Source of the DNA: Hymenobacter sp. BT188
GTDB lineage: Bacteria; Bacteroidota; Bacteroidia; Cytophagales; Hymenobacteraceae
Direction of reading: 5' to 3'
Assembly: GCF_014333585.1 (NCBI RefSeq)
Contig: NZ_JACSCW010000004.1
Span: forward strand, 248,001-312,000
Length of the DNA: 64,000 bases
Made by a program: the position numbers and the translations under genes
The notes under the pieces: generated by a model
What the model was told of the DNA's origin: nothing
Seen by the model: only the letters and a program-made list of their open reading frames with translations
Databases searched by the model: none
Part shown: positions 51,492 to 60,388 of the stretch, in pieces
How the letters are laid out: every line of letters starts with the position of its first letter
How positions within the stretch are numbered: position 1 is the stretch's first letter

Positions 51492-52616
51492 CTAGTTCTT
51501 CTTTAGGGTGTAACCGTAGTTGCCAGCTCCCTTACTCAAATCCAGGGTAATGGTATAATTGCCAGGCTCCGGAACTTTGATGTTGTCAGAACCAGCATCC
51601 AGCAAGCCATCGGCTTTGCCATCAACAACTTTATCACCGTAGTTGAGATCCCAGGCATTATTAGCGCGGAACTTTATCTCGCCATCGGCTGACAAGGCAG
51701 TTGTAATAGTCCAAACGCCAGTGGCAGCATCATAGGTCATCGGAGTGTCATTGTCCCAGCCCTTTGCGGTACCCGAACCGATTACGGCCCAAGTAGTCTT
51801 GGTAAGGGTAAATGTGTTTGCTGTCAGGTTAGCTTTCACCTGATAATAACCTGGCTCTGGCAGCGTGATGTTGTCGCCAGGGGAAGCCAAGGTTCCTGTG
51901 GTAACGCCATTCGTAGTGGTACTGGTGCCTTTACCAAAAATGCCTTTATCCCAGGTAGGATTATCTGTAAGTTTAAATTCCAGCTTGCTAGCCTCGGCGA
52001 AGTTGATATACCCTTCGAAAGAGGTAGTATTGGTCTTACTACCCGAAGCAATAACCGGCGCCTTATCTGGAGCCCATCCTTGATAAGCACCCGGTACCCA
52101 AAGTGATGGGTAAACGATGGCAGCGTTTGCATTGTATGGCTTACCGGCAAGTGCTGTAGTAGGAGAGTACTTAGCCAGCGCGTTGGCAGTAGGGCTACCG
52201 CCAAGGGCTGCTTTAGCGCGTACTTCCAATTCAATAGGGCTGTACTCTTTCGTGTCTGGATTCTGCACAGCACCCAAATCAATCATTAGGTTATTGATTT
52301 CCGATACCGTAAAGGTTTTGCTGAGGGCTGAGCCTGTAGCAAATGATTTTGGAGAAGCAAACTCGTTGCCTTTCTTGTCAATCTCCAAGGTGTAAGACAC
52401 TACTTCGCCCATGAACCCAAACGAAACAGGCGTCCAGGAATAGACAACATAGGTCTTGTTTGCGTCATCTAGGGTAAGCGGCACATTGGTCGTAACGGTG
52501 GAGAGGGTTGTCTCCCTGCCGGACTTTGCTACTATCCGCTCCTCATCCTTTTCACAGGAAGAGAGCAGAATAATGGCCGTGCAAAGTCCCAGAATTTGGG
52601 TAAGCCAGTTTTTCAT
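51492..52616 (-). CDS. SusE/SusF-like starch-binding lipoprotein
   Basis: Surface lipoprotein that holds starch near the SusCD complex. The 374-residue protein has a lipobox LLSSC (Cys21), an N-terminal SusE domain (about 30-150, VYSWTPVSFGFMGEVVSYTL) and two C-terminal CBM-like modules of SusE/SusF type (LWVPGAYQGWAPDKAPVI and WAVIGSGTAKGWDNDTPMTY), the aromatic residues of which form starch sites. It is third in the operon, after SusC and SusD. Confidence 0.9.
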   Translation of the reverse strand: MKNWLTQILGLCTAIILLSSCEKDEERIVAKSGRETTLSTVTTNVPLTLDDANKTYVVYSWTPVSFGFMGEVVSYTLEIDKKGNEFASPKSFATGSALSKTFTVSEINNLMIDLGAVQNPDTKEYSPIELEVRAKAALGGSPTANALAKYSPTTALAGKPYNANAAIVYPSLWVPGAYQGWAPDKAPVIASGSKTNTTSFEGYINFAEASKLEFKLTDNPTWDKGIFGKGTSTTTNGVTTGTLASPGDNITLPEPGYYQVKANLTANTFTLTKTTWAVIGSGTAKGWDNDTPMTYDAATGVWTITTALSADGEIKFRANNAWDLNYGDKVVDGKADGLLDAGSDNIKVPEPGNYTITLDLSKGAGNYGYTLKKN

Positions 52617-52739
52617 CTGTTATGATATAAGGAAATTTAAAAAATTGGATGAGTTAAAACCGAATGCCTAACGATAAAATCTGCGTTTGTGGGCTTGTTA
52701 AATCATCAAGCATTCGGTTAAACAACTGTTCAAGAATGC

Positions 52740-54344
52740 TTAGTAGCCGGGGTTCTGCTTAAGCGTGGGGTTAGCAGTAATGTCGGAAGATGGGATGGGG
52801 TATAGATTCAGGGCTTCAGCCACTGGGCGTCCTTGTACTACTCCGCCTTTCCATGGCCAGTTGTAGTTGGCGCTTGGGCCAGCGAAACGGCCAAAGCGGA
52901 TCAGGTCAGTACGACGGTGGCACTCCATATGCAGCTCGCGGGCACGCTCATCCAACAGGAAGTCGAGTGTCATCTGACCAGCGTTGATGGTCGAAGCTTT
53001 AGCCCGTTGACGTACCAGGTTAACGTAGCGAAGAGCATCAGCCGAACTGCCAGCCCCGCCGCGTACTACAGCTTCCGCGTACATGAGATACACGTCGCCC
53101 AGGCGGAACATAGGGAAGTCGGTATCAGGGTGGTCGCCACCCGTGTCAGAGCCCTTAACCCCAGTCGAAGTCACATTCCGGTATTTCTGGAGAGCGTAGC
53201 CATCTGTGAAGGTGAAGATATCGGTGTTCTCGCGCTTCTGGCCTTCTGTTACGAAGTTGCGAGCACGGTCGTCATTAGCCCCCGTCAGGTCCGTAAACTT
53301 ATCAGCGAGCGTTGATTTAGCCCGATAGCCCGACCAGCCACCATTAATACCATAGGCAGCGGGGTCCATATCACCACCTACACCAGCATGTACAAGGAAA
53401 GTCATTCCACCAAAAGTTTTGGTGCGCAGGCCATCAAATGTGATCGGGAAAATGATTTCGTTAGCTGCAACTATATTGTTGTCAGCCACAAACAGATTTT
53501 TGTATAATGGCGTCAGGCTATAGCCTGAATCGATTACTTTTTTGGCGTAAGTAGCGGCCTCCGTGAACTTTGGCTGACCAGTGTATATCTGCGCATTCAA
53601 GTAAAGCTTAGCCAACAGCGTCTGGGCAGCACCGCGGTCGGCACGGCCGTACTGATTCTGGCGTGCAGCCACCAATTCCGGCTCGATTGCCAGTAGTTCC
53701 GACTCTACATAGCTGAACAACTCAGCCCGTGTAGTTTGCTTTGGCAGGAAAGCCCCCACCGGGTCGTTTTCGGTTACGAAAGGTACGTTTCCATACATAT
53801 CGAGCGCGTGGAAGTAGCTCAACGCACGTAAGAAGCGAGCTTCAGCCCGATACTGCTTCACGCTTTCCGCCATTGTACTCGCGATGCCACGCTCGCTCAA
53901 CTTGCTATCCGTAGTCTCGCGGATGAACTCGTTACACACGGTAATCTGATAGAACAATCGGTTGTACATGGTGCGCACAAACGTGTTGCTTGGTGTCCAG
54001 GTCAAACGATTAAGTTCTGGCAGGTCACCGTCATTCCAGGCGATGATAGCTTCATCGGTGGGCAACTCCTGCGTAAACCAATACATACGTAGGTAAGGCG
54101 AAGTGCCTTCATCAAATCCGCGCAAATCTGGGTTGCCGCTAGGGCCCTGCTGACCACTTACTGCTAAGCCGGCATATAGCTTGGCAAGTATTGATTCATA
54201 ATTAGCAGGGTCATTGTAAACAAGGGCAGATGTAGGGTCAAATTCAGGTTCCCGCTCGAGGTCTTTTACGCAGGACGAGAGGCCGCCTAACGTAGAGGTG
54301 GTAACGGCTAAGGCTACCAGGCTTCTTATAAGTAACTTTTTCAT
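52740..54344 (-). CDS. SusD-family starch-binding lipoprotein
   Basis: Partner of the adjacent SusC channel. The 534-residue protein has a signal with GLSSC (Cys25), mature start VKDLEREPEFDPTSALVYND, and SusD features such as the AGLAVSGQQGPSGNPDLRGFDEGTSPYLRM region and ending LNLYPIPSSDITANPTLKQNPGY. The resemblance to starch SusD and the SusE partner support alpha-glucan binding. It follows SusC after 22 bp and precedes SusE by 123 bp. Confidence 0.94.
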   Translation of the reverse strand: MKKLLIRSLVALAVTTSTLGGLSSCVKDLEREPEFDPTSALVYNDPANYESILAKLYAGLAVSGQQGPSGNPDLRGFDEGTSPYLRMYWFTQELPTDEAIIAWNDGDLPELNRLTWTPSNTFVRTMYNRLFYQITVCNEFIRETTDSKLSERGIASTMAESVKQYRAEARFLRALSYFHALDMYGNVPFVTENDPVGAFLPKQTTRAELFSYVESELLAIEPELVAARQNQYGRADRGAAQTLLAKLYLNAQIYTGQPKFTEAATYAKKVIDSGYSLTPLYKNLFVADNNIVAANEIIFPITFDGLRTKTFGGMTFLVHAGVGGDMDPAAYGINGGWSGYRAKSTLADKFTDLTGANDDRARNFVTEGQKRENTDIFTFTDGYALQKYRNVTSTGVKGSDTGGDHPDTDFPMFRLGDVYLMYAEAVVRGGAGSSADALRYVNLVRQRAKASTINAGQMTLDFLLDERARELHMECHRRTDLIRFGRFAGPSANYNWPWKGGVVQGRPVAEALNLYPIPSSDITANPTLKQNPGY

Positions 54345-54366
54345 TTTTTTGAGACGTACGAACAGA

Positions 54367-57357
54367 TTAGAAACCCAGATTTAGACCCACGGTGAACGTG
54401 CGTGGACGTGGGTAAAAGTTGCGGTCGATACCGTTGAATATTTCCGGATCGAGGCCTTTATAGTCGCTGATAACAAACAAGTTCTGAACAGCGAAGGTCA
54501 GGCCAAAGTTTAGCTTCTCATTAAACAAACGTCCACCATTATAGCCCAACGTAATATTGTCCATGCGCAGGAACGAGGCATTCTCTACATAGTAGTCAGA
54601 GAAGAACTGATTGTTGACAAAATTGGTCTCCAGTACGTTTGTAGACAGGTTGCCCAGGAAGTTGTTGGGGTCAAACAGGCCACGATAAGTTCCGCGGTCG
54701 GAGTTCACGTTGTTGTAAACGTAGTTATCGAGGTAGCTACGCAGAGTGAAGGCTAAATTGAACTTCTGATACGATAGGTTAGAACTGAAGCCTAATGTAG
54801 CCTTCGGGTTAGAAGACTTATAGCGATACTTGTCGAGCTCAGTAACTTGGCCATCGTTGTTCAAATCGGCATACACACCTTCAATTGGAGAACCGTTCGT
54901 GTCATACACCTGCTTGTACACATAGAATGCGTTGGGTGCGTAGCCTACCGAGTTGATCTGGATGCGGTTGCCGGTACCTCCGGCAATATCACCCACTAAG
55001 TAGCCGGCGAAATTTGGATCAACAACATCGTTCAGGCTGGTAATTTCATTCTTATTAACTGCCACGTTGAAGTTTGCACTCCAGTTGATTGTCTCTGTGC
55101 GAACCGGCACGACATTCAGTGCTACTTCTATACCACGATTCTCAAGTGTACCGATGTTGCGGGCAAACTCATTGATTAGGTTGGAACCTGCTGGGAGCGC
55201 AACAACAGCCAATAAGTCCTTGGTTTCGCGTCTGTAAACGTCGATAGAGCCGGAAATCCGGTCGTCCAAGATGCCATAATCAAGGCCAGCGTTGTAAGTA
55301 GTTGTTTCCTCCCACTTCAGATCCGTGTTATAGCCTTCAGGGCGCAGGGTCGAAACGAAACGTGGCGAGCCATCGGCATTATAGCCAACTTGGATCTGCG
55401 TATTCAAGTCGCCTTGCGTATAGCGAGCTAAGAAAGGATAGTTGCCAACAGCAGTTTCCAAGTCTTGCTGACCCGTGATGCCGTAGCCGCCGCGCAGCTT
55501 AAGTTGAGTCACCAGACCCAAGTCTTTCATGAAGGCCTCGTCCTTGATATTCCAAGCCAAGCCCAATGCTGGGAAGTAACCGAAGCGGTTGTTCTCGCCA
55601 AAGCGGGAGGTGCCATCGGCGCGGAAAGTAGCCGTAGCGATGTAGCGGTCCTTCAGGTTATAGATAGCGCGGCCAAAGAAAGATACCAGCGTGTTCTGCG
55701 TTTTGAAGGGGAAGGGGAAAGGCGCTGGGGAGAACTCTGTGCCATCGGCGCGGAAGTCAGCGAAGCGAGGCTCTTCCCGTATAAAGTCTTGGTAAGAATA
55801 GCCCCCCGTAAGGTCTAGGCGGCTAGAGCCCAGCTGCTTGACATAATTCAAATAAAAGTCCAGCAGCTTGTTGTAGCGGTCCTGAGCATATTGATTGTTC
55901 TCACCACCACGGGCGAAGGAACGACCGGCTTCAGCCGGAACAAAGCGAGTGCCCGTGCTGGAAGAGCGGTCCATACCTAAGTTCAGGACAGCGCGCAGAT
56001 CGGTGAGGAAAGGCAAGCGATAGTCGAACTGCACATTGCCGATGAAACGGTCTACAGTGGCTTGATCACGGCGCTGCTCCAGCAAACCCAGCGGGTTGCG
56101 CGTAGCTACTGTGATTGGATTACCGTTGGGCTGAGTCCATTCGTAATAACCTCCAAAGTTTTCGCCAGTAACAGGCTTGGTAGGATCAAAGTTGATGGCA
56201 GCTCCGATGGCGCCTTCATCAGCGAAGAAGCTTTTGGCACGGCTTCCTTTGGCATTCAGCGTAAGGCGCAGGTTGTCGTTGAGAAGTACAGGCGTCAGGC
56301 TGAGAGAACCCGTGATACGCTCTAGATTGCTGGTTCTTAGAATACCATCCTGGTTCAAATAGCCCCCCGAAACGCGGAAAGGAAATTTGCCCAGCGCACC
56401 GGTCAGGCTCAGGTTGTTATCATAGGTAGAGGCTGACTGGAAGACAACATCCTGCCAGTTTGTGTTTGCGGCACCTACCAGCGCCTTTTGTGCGTCGGTA
56501 CCGCGCTCATTCACAATGGCTCGGAACTGATCTGGGGAGAGTATATCCAGATCGTTGGCTTTCTTAGAGCGTGAGAACTGTGTGCTGAAAGCAACAGCCA
56601 ACTTCTCACCCTGCAGGCCTTTTTTCGTGGTGATTATAATAACACCGTTGGAAGCGCGTGAGCCGTAAATGGCAGTAGCAGATGCATCTTTCAGAACGGT
56701 GTAGGTTTCGATGTCGTTCGGGTTGATGGTGCTGAGTGGGCTTGCAGCTCCGCTAATGCTGTTGCCATCAATAGGTACACCGTCGATTACGATAAGTGGT
56801 TCATTGGTAGCGTTTAGCGAAGCACCGCCCCGGATGCGAATGCTGCTGGCCGAGCCGGGAGCACCGCCACCGGTCGTGATTTGCACACCAGCTACTTTAC
56901 CATTGATCAGCTGCTCAGGGTTAGTAATCTGCCCCTGAACGAAGTCTTTGGAGTCAACGGTAGCTACGGAGCCCGTTACGTCCTGACGGCGCTGGGTACC
57001 GTAGCCTACTACTACTGCCTCATTGAGCAGGGTAGTGTTTTCGCCCAAGGTTGCATTCAATTCTGTATTCTGACCTGCTGTTACGGCAACCGGCAAACGC
57101 TTCGTAGTGTATCCAATAAAGGATACTACTAAGGTCTGCTGGCCCGCCGGCACGTTTTGAATAGAGAAAGTGCCGTCGGCGTTTGTGGAGTTACCAAGGG
57201 AAGTACCCTCAATCAGTACTGTCACGCCGGGTAATCCTTGGCTCTGTTCGTCCAATACCCGACCACTCACTGAGCCGGTCTGGGCGAACGCGCCGGTAAA
57301 CCCGGCACAGATGAACAAAAGGAGAAACAGTAGTTTCGCCAGGTAAGGGTGTTTCAT
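54367..57357 (-). CDS. SusC-family TonB-dependent transporter (starch-type locus)
   Basis: Outer-membrane channel for malto-oligosaccharides. From ATG 57357 it has 996 residues: signal (ends GAFA), CarboxypepD_reg-like domain (GSVSGRVLDEQSQGLPGVTV), EAVVVGYGTQRRQDVTGSVA, plug with SSIRIRGGASLNATNEPLIV and YTVLKDASATAIYGSRASNG, and a barrel ending RTFTVGLNLGF. An upstream start at 57405 adds 16 residues and is less likely. It is first in the SusC-SusD-SusE operon. Confidence 0.95.
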   Translation of the reverse strand: MKHPYLAKLLFLLLFICAGFTGAFAQTGSVSGRVLDEQSQGLPGVTVLIEGTSLGNSTNADGTFSIQNVPAGQQTLVVSFIGYTTKRLPVAVTAGQNTELNATLGENTTLLNEAVVVGYGTQRRQDVTGSVATVDSKDFVQGQITNPEQLINGKVAGVQITTGGGAPGSASSIRIRGGASLNATNEPLIVIDGVPIDGNSISGAASPLSTINPNDIETYTVLKDASATAIYGSRASNGVIIITTKKGLQGEKLAVAFSTQFSRSKKANDLDILSPDQFRAIVNERGTDAQKALVGAANTNWQDVVFQSASTYDNNLSLTGALGKFPFRVSGGYLNQDGILRTSNLERITGSLSLTPVLLNDNLRLTLNAKGSRAKSFFADEGAIGAAINFDPTKPVTGENFGGYYEWTQPNGNPITVATRNPLGLLEQRRDQATVDRFIGNVQFDYRLPFLTDLRAVLNLGMDRSSSTGTRFVPAEAGRSFARGGENNQYAQDRYNKLLDFYLNYVKQLGSSRLDLTGGYSYQDFIREEPRFADFRADGTEFSPAPFPFPFKTQNTLVSFFGRAIYNLKDRYIATATFRADGTSRFGENNRFGYFPALGLAWNIKDEAFMKDLGLVTQLKLRGGYGITGQQDLETAVGNYPFLARYTQGDLNTQIQVGYNADGSPRFVSTLRPEGYNTDLKWEETTTYNAGLDYGILDDRISGSIDVYRRETKDLLAVVALPAGSNLINEFARNIGTLENRGIEVALNVVPVRTETINWSANFNVAVNKNEITSLNDVVDPNFAGYLVGDIAGGTGNRIQINSVGYAPNAFYVYKQVYDTNGSPIEGVYADLNNDGQVTELDKYRYKSSNPKATLGFSSNLSYQKFNLAFTLRSYLDNYVYNNVNSDRGTYRGLFDPNNFLGNLSTNVLETNFVNNQFFSDYYVENASFLRMDNITLGYNGGRLFNEKLNFGLTFAVQNLFVISDYKGLDPEIFNGIDRNFYPRPRTFTVGLNLGF

Positions 57358-57758
57358 TGAAAAAATGTTTGAGGTGGGAATAAAAGAACCGGCTAAGCCG
57401 GGCAAGCAAAAAGGTGGGTAGAGAAATGAAGAGCTGCTACAGCCGGCGGACCATAAAATTCAGACTTGGTTATTTCTGCCCACATTCTAAATTGGTAAAA
57501 AAACTGCGCAAGTTAAAGTTTTGACGTTAAAAAATACAATTAATTTGTTCTGTATTTTATTTGAAATAGTATGATTTATTTGTGTCAAATGCAGCATCAC
57601 AAGCGGCAACTTTCGGGATTGTGAGAGTGTCTAAAATACCTTTCTGTGTTTGTTAAGTCTAATAAATCAGCCCCCTCGTACCTACTTAGCATACATTCAA
57701 TCTCCCTGCGCATAACATAGCAGCCTGAATATTGAGCAAATCTATGATATCTAAAAAA

Positions 57759-57774
57759 ACACAATCGATAATTA
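57759..57774. promoter_or_regulatory. Half operator-like site upstream of starch SusC
   Basis: ACACAATCGATAATTA keeps a full left half ACACAATC and GAT of the right half. Weak on its own; reported because it lies in the same gap as the site at 57890-57905. Confidence 0.3.
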
Positions 57775-57889
57775 AACACTGTTAGCATTTGATAAGCATG
57801 TATTCTGCTTCAATTGAATATTCAATTTTATATGATTTTTTAAGTCGATTAATTACTTGACTTAAAGTGATATGCCTTCTGCTGATTTA

Positions 57890-57905
57890 ACACAAACGAT
57901 TGCCT
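57890..57905. promoter_or_regulatory. LacI-type operator-like site upstream of starch SusC
   Basis: ACACAAACGATTGCCT matches the palindrome ACACAAACGATTGTGT except at two right-half positions. It is about 530 bp upstream of the SusC start, which is far for direct promoter control. Confidence 0.45.
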
Positions 57906-57968
57906 AAACATGCGCCCCGAATCGGAGTGCCTTGCATTACTTTGCTTTAGTATCAGCAGCAACAATTC

Positions 57969-60383
57969 TTATTTGCTAACGACGGTGAGCATAGTAGAAG
58001 CTATGCCATCCGCAGTGGCGGAAAGTTGAGACGTACCTTGCCTGGGGGGCATTTTTAGCAGAATAGTGGCTATGCCGGCTTCAGCTTTCACCGGATTATC
58101 ACCAATCAGCTCGCCGCCTTTTGCAGTGATCCGCACCGAATTAATGGCATCCGGTACTACGGTGCCATTTTCGTCTACTACGGAGGCGTACACAAGCACG
58201 GCGTCGTTCTGGCTGGCAGTCAGATCTTTGCCATTATGGGCATAGGAGAGCTTGATGCTTTTGGCTGCCCCCGGCGTGCGCCGCTCCATTTGGGCCGCTT
58301 TCTTACTTTGATAGTAACCCACGGCCCGCAAGGTGCCTGGCGTGTAATTCGGCAGTGTGAAGGTGAACGGCGGATGAGGCAACTGGTCGGAAAAGTTGTT
58401 TTTGTCGGGCTGCTGGCGGGCAACTACTTTGCCGTTGAGCGAGAGTTCTACTTCATCGCAATTACTGTACACAACTACCTGCTTGCTGGAGGTCGGCTGC
58501 CAGTAGTTGGCGATGAAAACCATGGGCTTGCCGAAGCCGTGGGGGGCATTTATGGGGCCGTACTGACTTTGATAAAAGTGGTAGGCAAACTTCGGCAGGC
58601 GGAAAATGTCGGCTATACCGGATGACTCGATATCGGGGGCGTAGCCGCGCTTGTAGTCAAACATCAGCCAGTTGGCGTCGCCGACGGCGGGGCTGCGGTA
58701 GTTGTCGTTGTGGGCTTCCTGAAAGTTGAGGGCTTGTTGGGCCAGCGCCCGCTCGCCCTGGCCGCGCAGCTGGCGCGAGGTGCGCTCCGATTCTTTCAGG
58801 CCTGCGTAGGCGGTTTGGTTGAAGCCGGCATTGTGAGCATAGTATTCCCAGTCGCCGTACTCGCACAGAAACAGCGGTTTTTTGCCATCGTACTTGTTCC
58901 AGTAATCAGGGGCTTTGCGGTGCTGGCGGGCGGGAATAAAGACGTCGTAAGCATAGTCCATCCAGCCGCAGGTGTACACGCCTTCCTTCCAGGGCAACTC
59001 CTGATGCACGGCCGCATGGGTTTGTTCCATGTAGGGCTTGCTCATGTCGGTCTCATTCAACGATGACTCCCAAAGCACGATGCTGGGGTGGTTGCGGTCG
59101 CGGCGCACCATGTCGCGCACATCTTGCAGGCTGTTTTTCTGGAAATCGGCATCACCAAAAAACTGCCAGCCGGGAATAGAATTCATCACCAGAATCCCTA
59201 GCTCATCGCACGCCTGCAAAAAGGCCGGTGAGGGAGGGTAGTGGGAGCAGCGCACGAAGTTGAACCCAGCCTCCCGGATTTGCCAGGCGTCGCGGTATTG
59301 GGCGTTGTCCGACAAAGCGTAACCCAGATAAGGATATTCCTGATGGCGGTTGGTGCCGCGTAAGCGTAATTTTTGGCCGTTCAGGTAAAAGCCATCGGTA
59401 GCAAAGCGAATAGTGCGCACCCCGGTTTGTAGCTCCTTGCGGTCAATCACTTCGCCTTTGCGCATTACTTCAACGACCAAGCGATACAGATACGGCGTTT
59501 CCGGTGACCACAATTGGGGCTTCGCAATAGTAAGCTGCTGGCTTACCTGCCCGAAAGTACCGGCGGCAATAGTGGCCTCTTTGTTCTCGGTCTTGCCTAT
59601 TTCGGTGCCTTTTGCGTCGAGCAAAGTGGCGCGTACTTGCATCGATTGGGCCTGAGCGGCATCGTTCTGCACATCGGTTTGTACCTGTAGCGTCGCTGAT
59701 TGGGGGCTTATATTTTGATAATGCAGCAAAATGCCTCCGCCCGCCGCCCGGCCTGCCTGCACGGGGTCGGTGATGTACACTTTATCCTGGACTACTAACT
59801 GCACCGGGCGGTAGAGGCCGCTGTAGAAGTTGAAGTCGAGGTCTTTGAGGGGCTTGCCGGGCGGTACGTCGGGGTTGTCCTGGTTGTTGAGCTTCACTAC
59901 CAGACAGTTCTCCTGACCAAACTTAAGCTGACGGGAAATGTCCACGGTAAAGGGCAAATAGCCCCCCAGATGCCGCTGGAGCCGTTTGCCATTCATATAC
60001 ACATCTGCCGTGTGCATCGCCGCCCCGAAATGCAGGGCCACTCGCTTACTGGAATCGGTAGCGTCCACCTGAAAAAACTTGCGGTAGAAACAGGTGCCCT
60101 GCCACTGCTTTTTATCGGTGACAACGGGCTCGATTTGAGCCGTATGCGGCAACGATACATCCGTCCACAGGGCTGCGCTGTCGGCTGTTTTAGCGAAAAA
60201 GGAAGGGGTGACAACTGTGTCAATATCTTTTACAAACTGCCATTCCTGATTGAAATCAAGGGTGGGGGCTGGAGTCAGATCCTTTGGCTTGTCGGTGCTG
60301 GTGCACTGACTCAGGGTAGCCACCAGCAACAAGCCACCAATGATGCGTGAAAGAACAGGTAAAAGCGTCGGGATAGAAAACAT
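57969..60383 (-). CDS. GH2 glycosidase (beta-galactosidase-like), lipoprotein
   Basis: Exo-acting beta-glycosidase of 804 residues. A lipoprotein signal (ATLSQC, Cys27) is followed by the GH2 sugar-binding domain (40-200), Ig-like domain (205-310), and the barrel from about 315. Acid/base E444 in WESSLNETD and nucleophile E508 in LFLCEYGDWEYY are visible. TNRHQEYPYLGYALSD and RCSHYPPSPAF are typical. A further beta domain and an Ig-like end (SQLSATADG) follow. Galactosidase, glucuronidase or mannosidase activity cannot be told apart. It starts 5 bp after the GH-A gene and is co-transcribed with it. Confidence 0.9.
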   Translation of the reverse strand: MFSIPTLLPVLSRIIGGLLLVATLSQCTSTDKPKDLTPAPTLDFNQEWQFVKDIDTVVTPSFFAKTADSAALWTDVSLPHTAQIEPVVTDKKQWQGTCFYRKFFQVDATDSSKRVALHFGAAMHTADVYMNGKRLQRHLGGYLPFTVDISRQLKFGQENCLVVKLNNQDNPDVPPGKPLKDLDFNFYSGLYRPVQLVVQDKVYITDPVQAGRAAGGGILLHYQNISPQSATLQVQTDVQNDAAQAQSMQVRATLLDAKGTEIGKTENKEATIAAGTFGQVSQQLTIAKPQLWSPETPYLYRLVVEVMRKGEVIDRKELQTGVRTIRFATDGFYLNGQKLRLRGTNRHQEYPYLGYALSDNAQYRDAWQIREAGFNFVRCSHYPPSPAFLQACDELGILVMNSIPGWQFFGDADFQKNSLQDVRDMVRRDRNHPSIVLWESSLNETDMSKPYMEQTHAAVHQELPWKEGVYTCGWMDYAYDVFIPARQHRKAPDYWNKYDGKKPLFLCEYGDWEYYAHNAGFNQTAYAGLKESERTSRQLRGQGERALAQQALNFQEAHNDNYRSPAVGDANWLMFDYKRGYAPDIESSGIADIFRLPKFAYHFYQSQYGPINAPHGFGKPMVFIANYWQPTSSKQVVVYSNCDEVELSLNGKVVARQQPDKNNFSDQLPHPPFTFTLPNYTPGTLRAVGYYQSKKAAQMERRTPGAAKSIKLSYAHNGKDLTASQNDAVLVYASVVDENGTVVPDAINSVRITAKGGELIGDNPVKAEAGIATILLKMPPRQGTSQLSATADGIASTMLTVVSK

Positions 60384-60388
60384 GCGTT

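Larger units (their letters stand above)
57358..57968. other. Long AT-rich leader/promoter region of the SusCDE operon
   Basis: 611 bp between the starch SusC gene and the end of the GH2 gene, strongly AT-rich from about 57470 to 57900. It contains two operator-like sites: 57759-57774 (ACACAATCGATAATTA, one good half) and 57890-57905 (ACACAAACGATTGCCT, two mismatches). No open reading frame is convincing. A promoter near these sites would give a leader of roughly 400 to 530 nt. Confidence 0.55.

Noticed and set aside
57597..57788. 63-codon minus-strand open frame in the SusC leader
   Set aside because: AT-rich chance frame with no family resemblance and unusual residue content.
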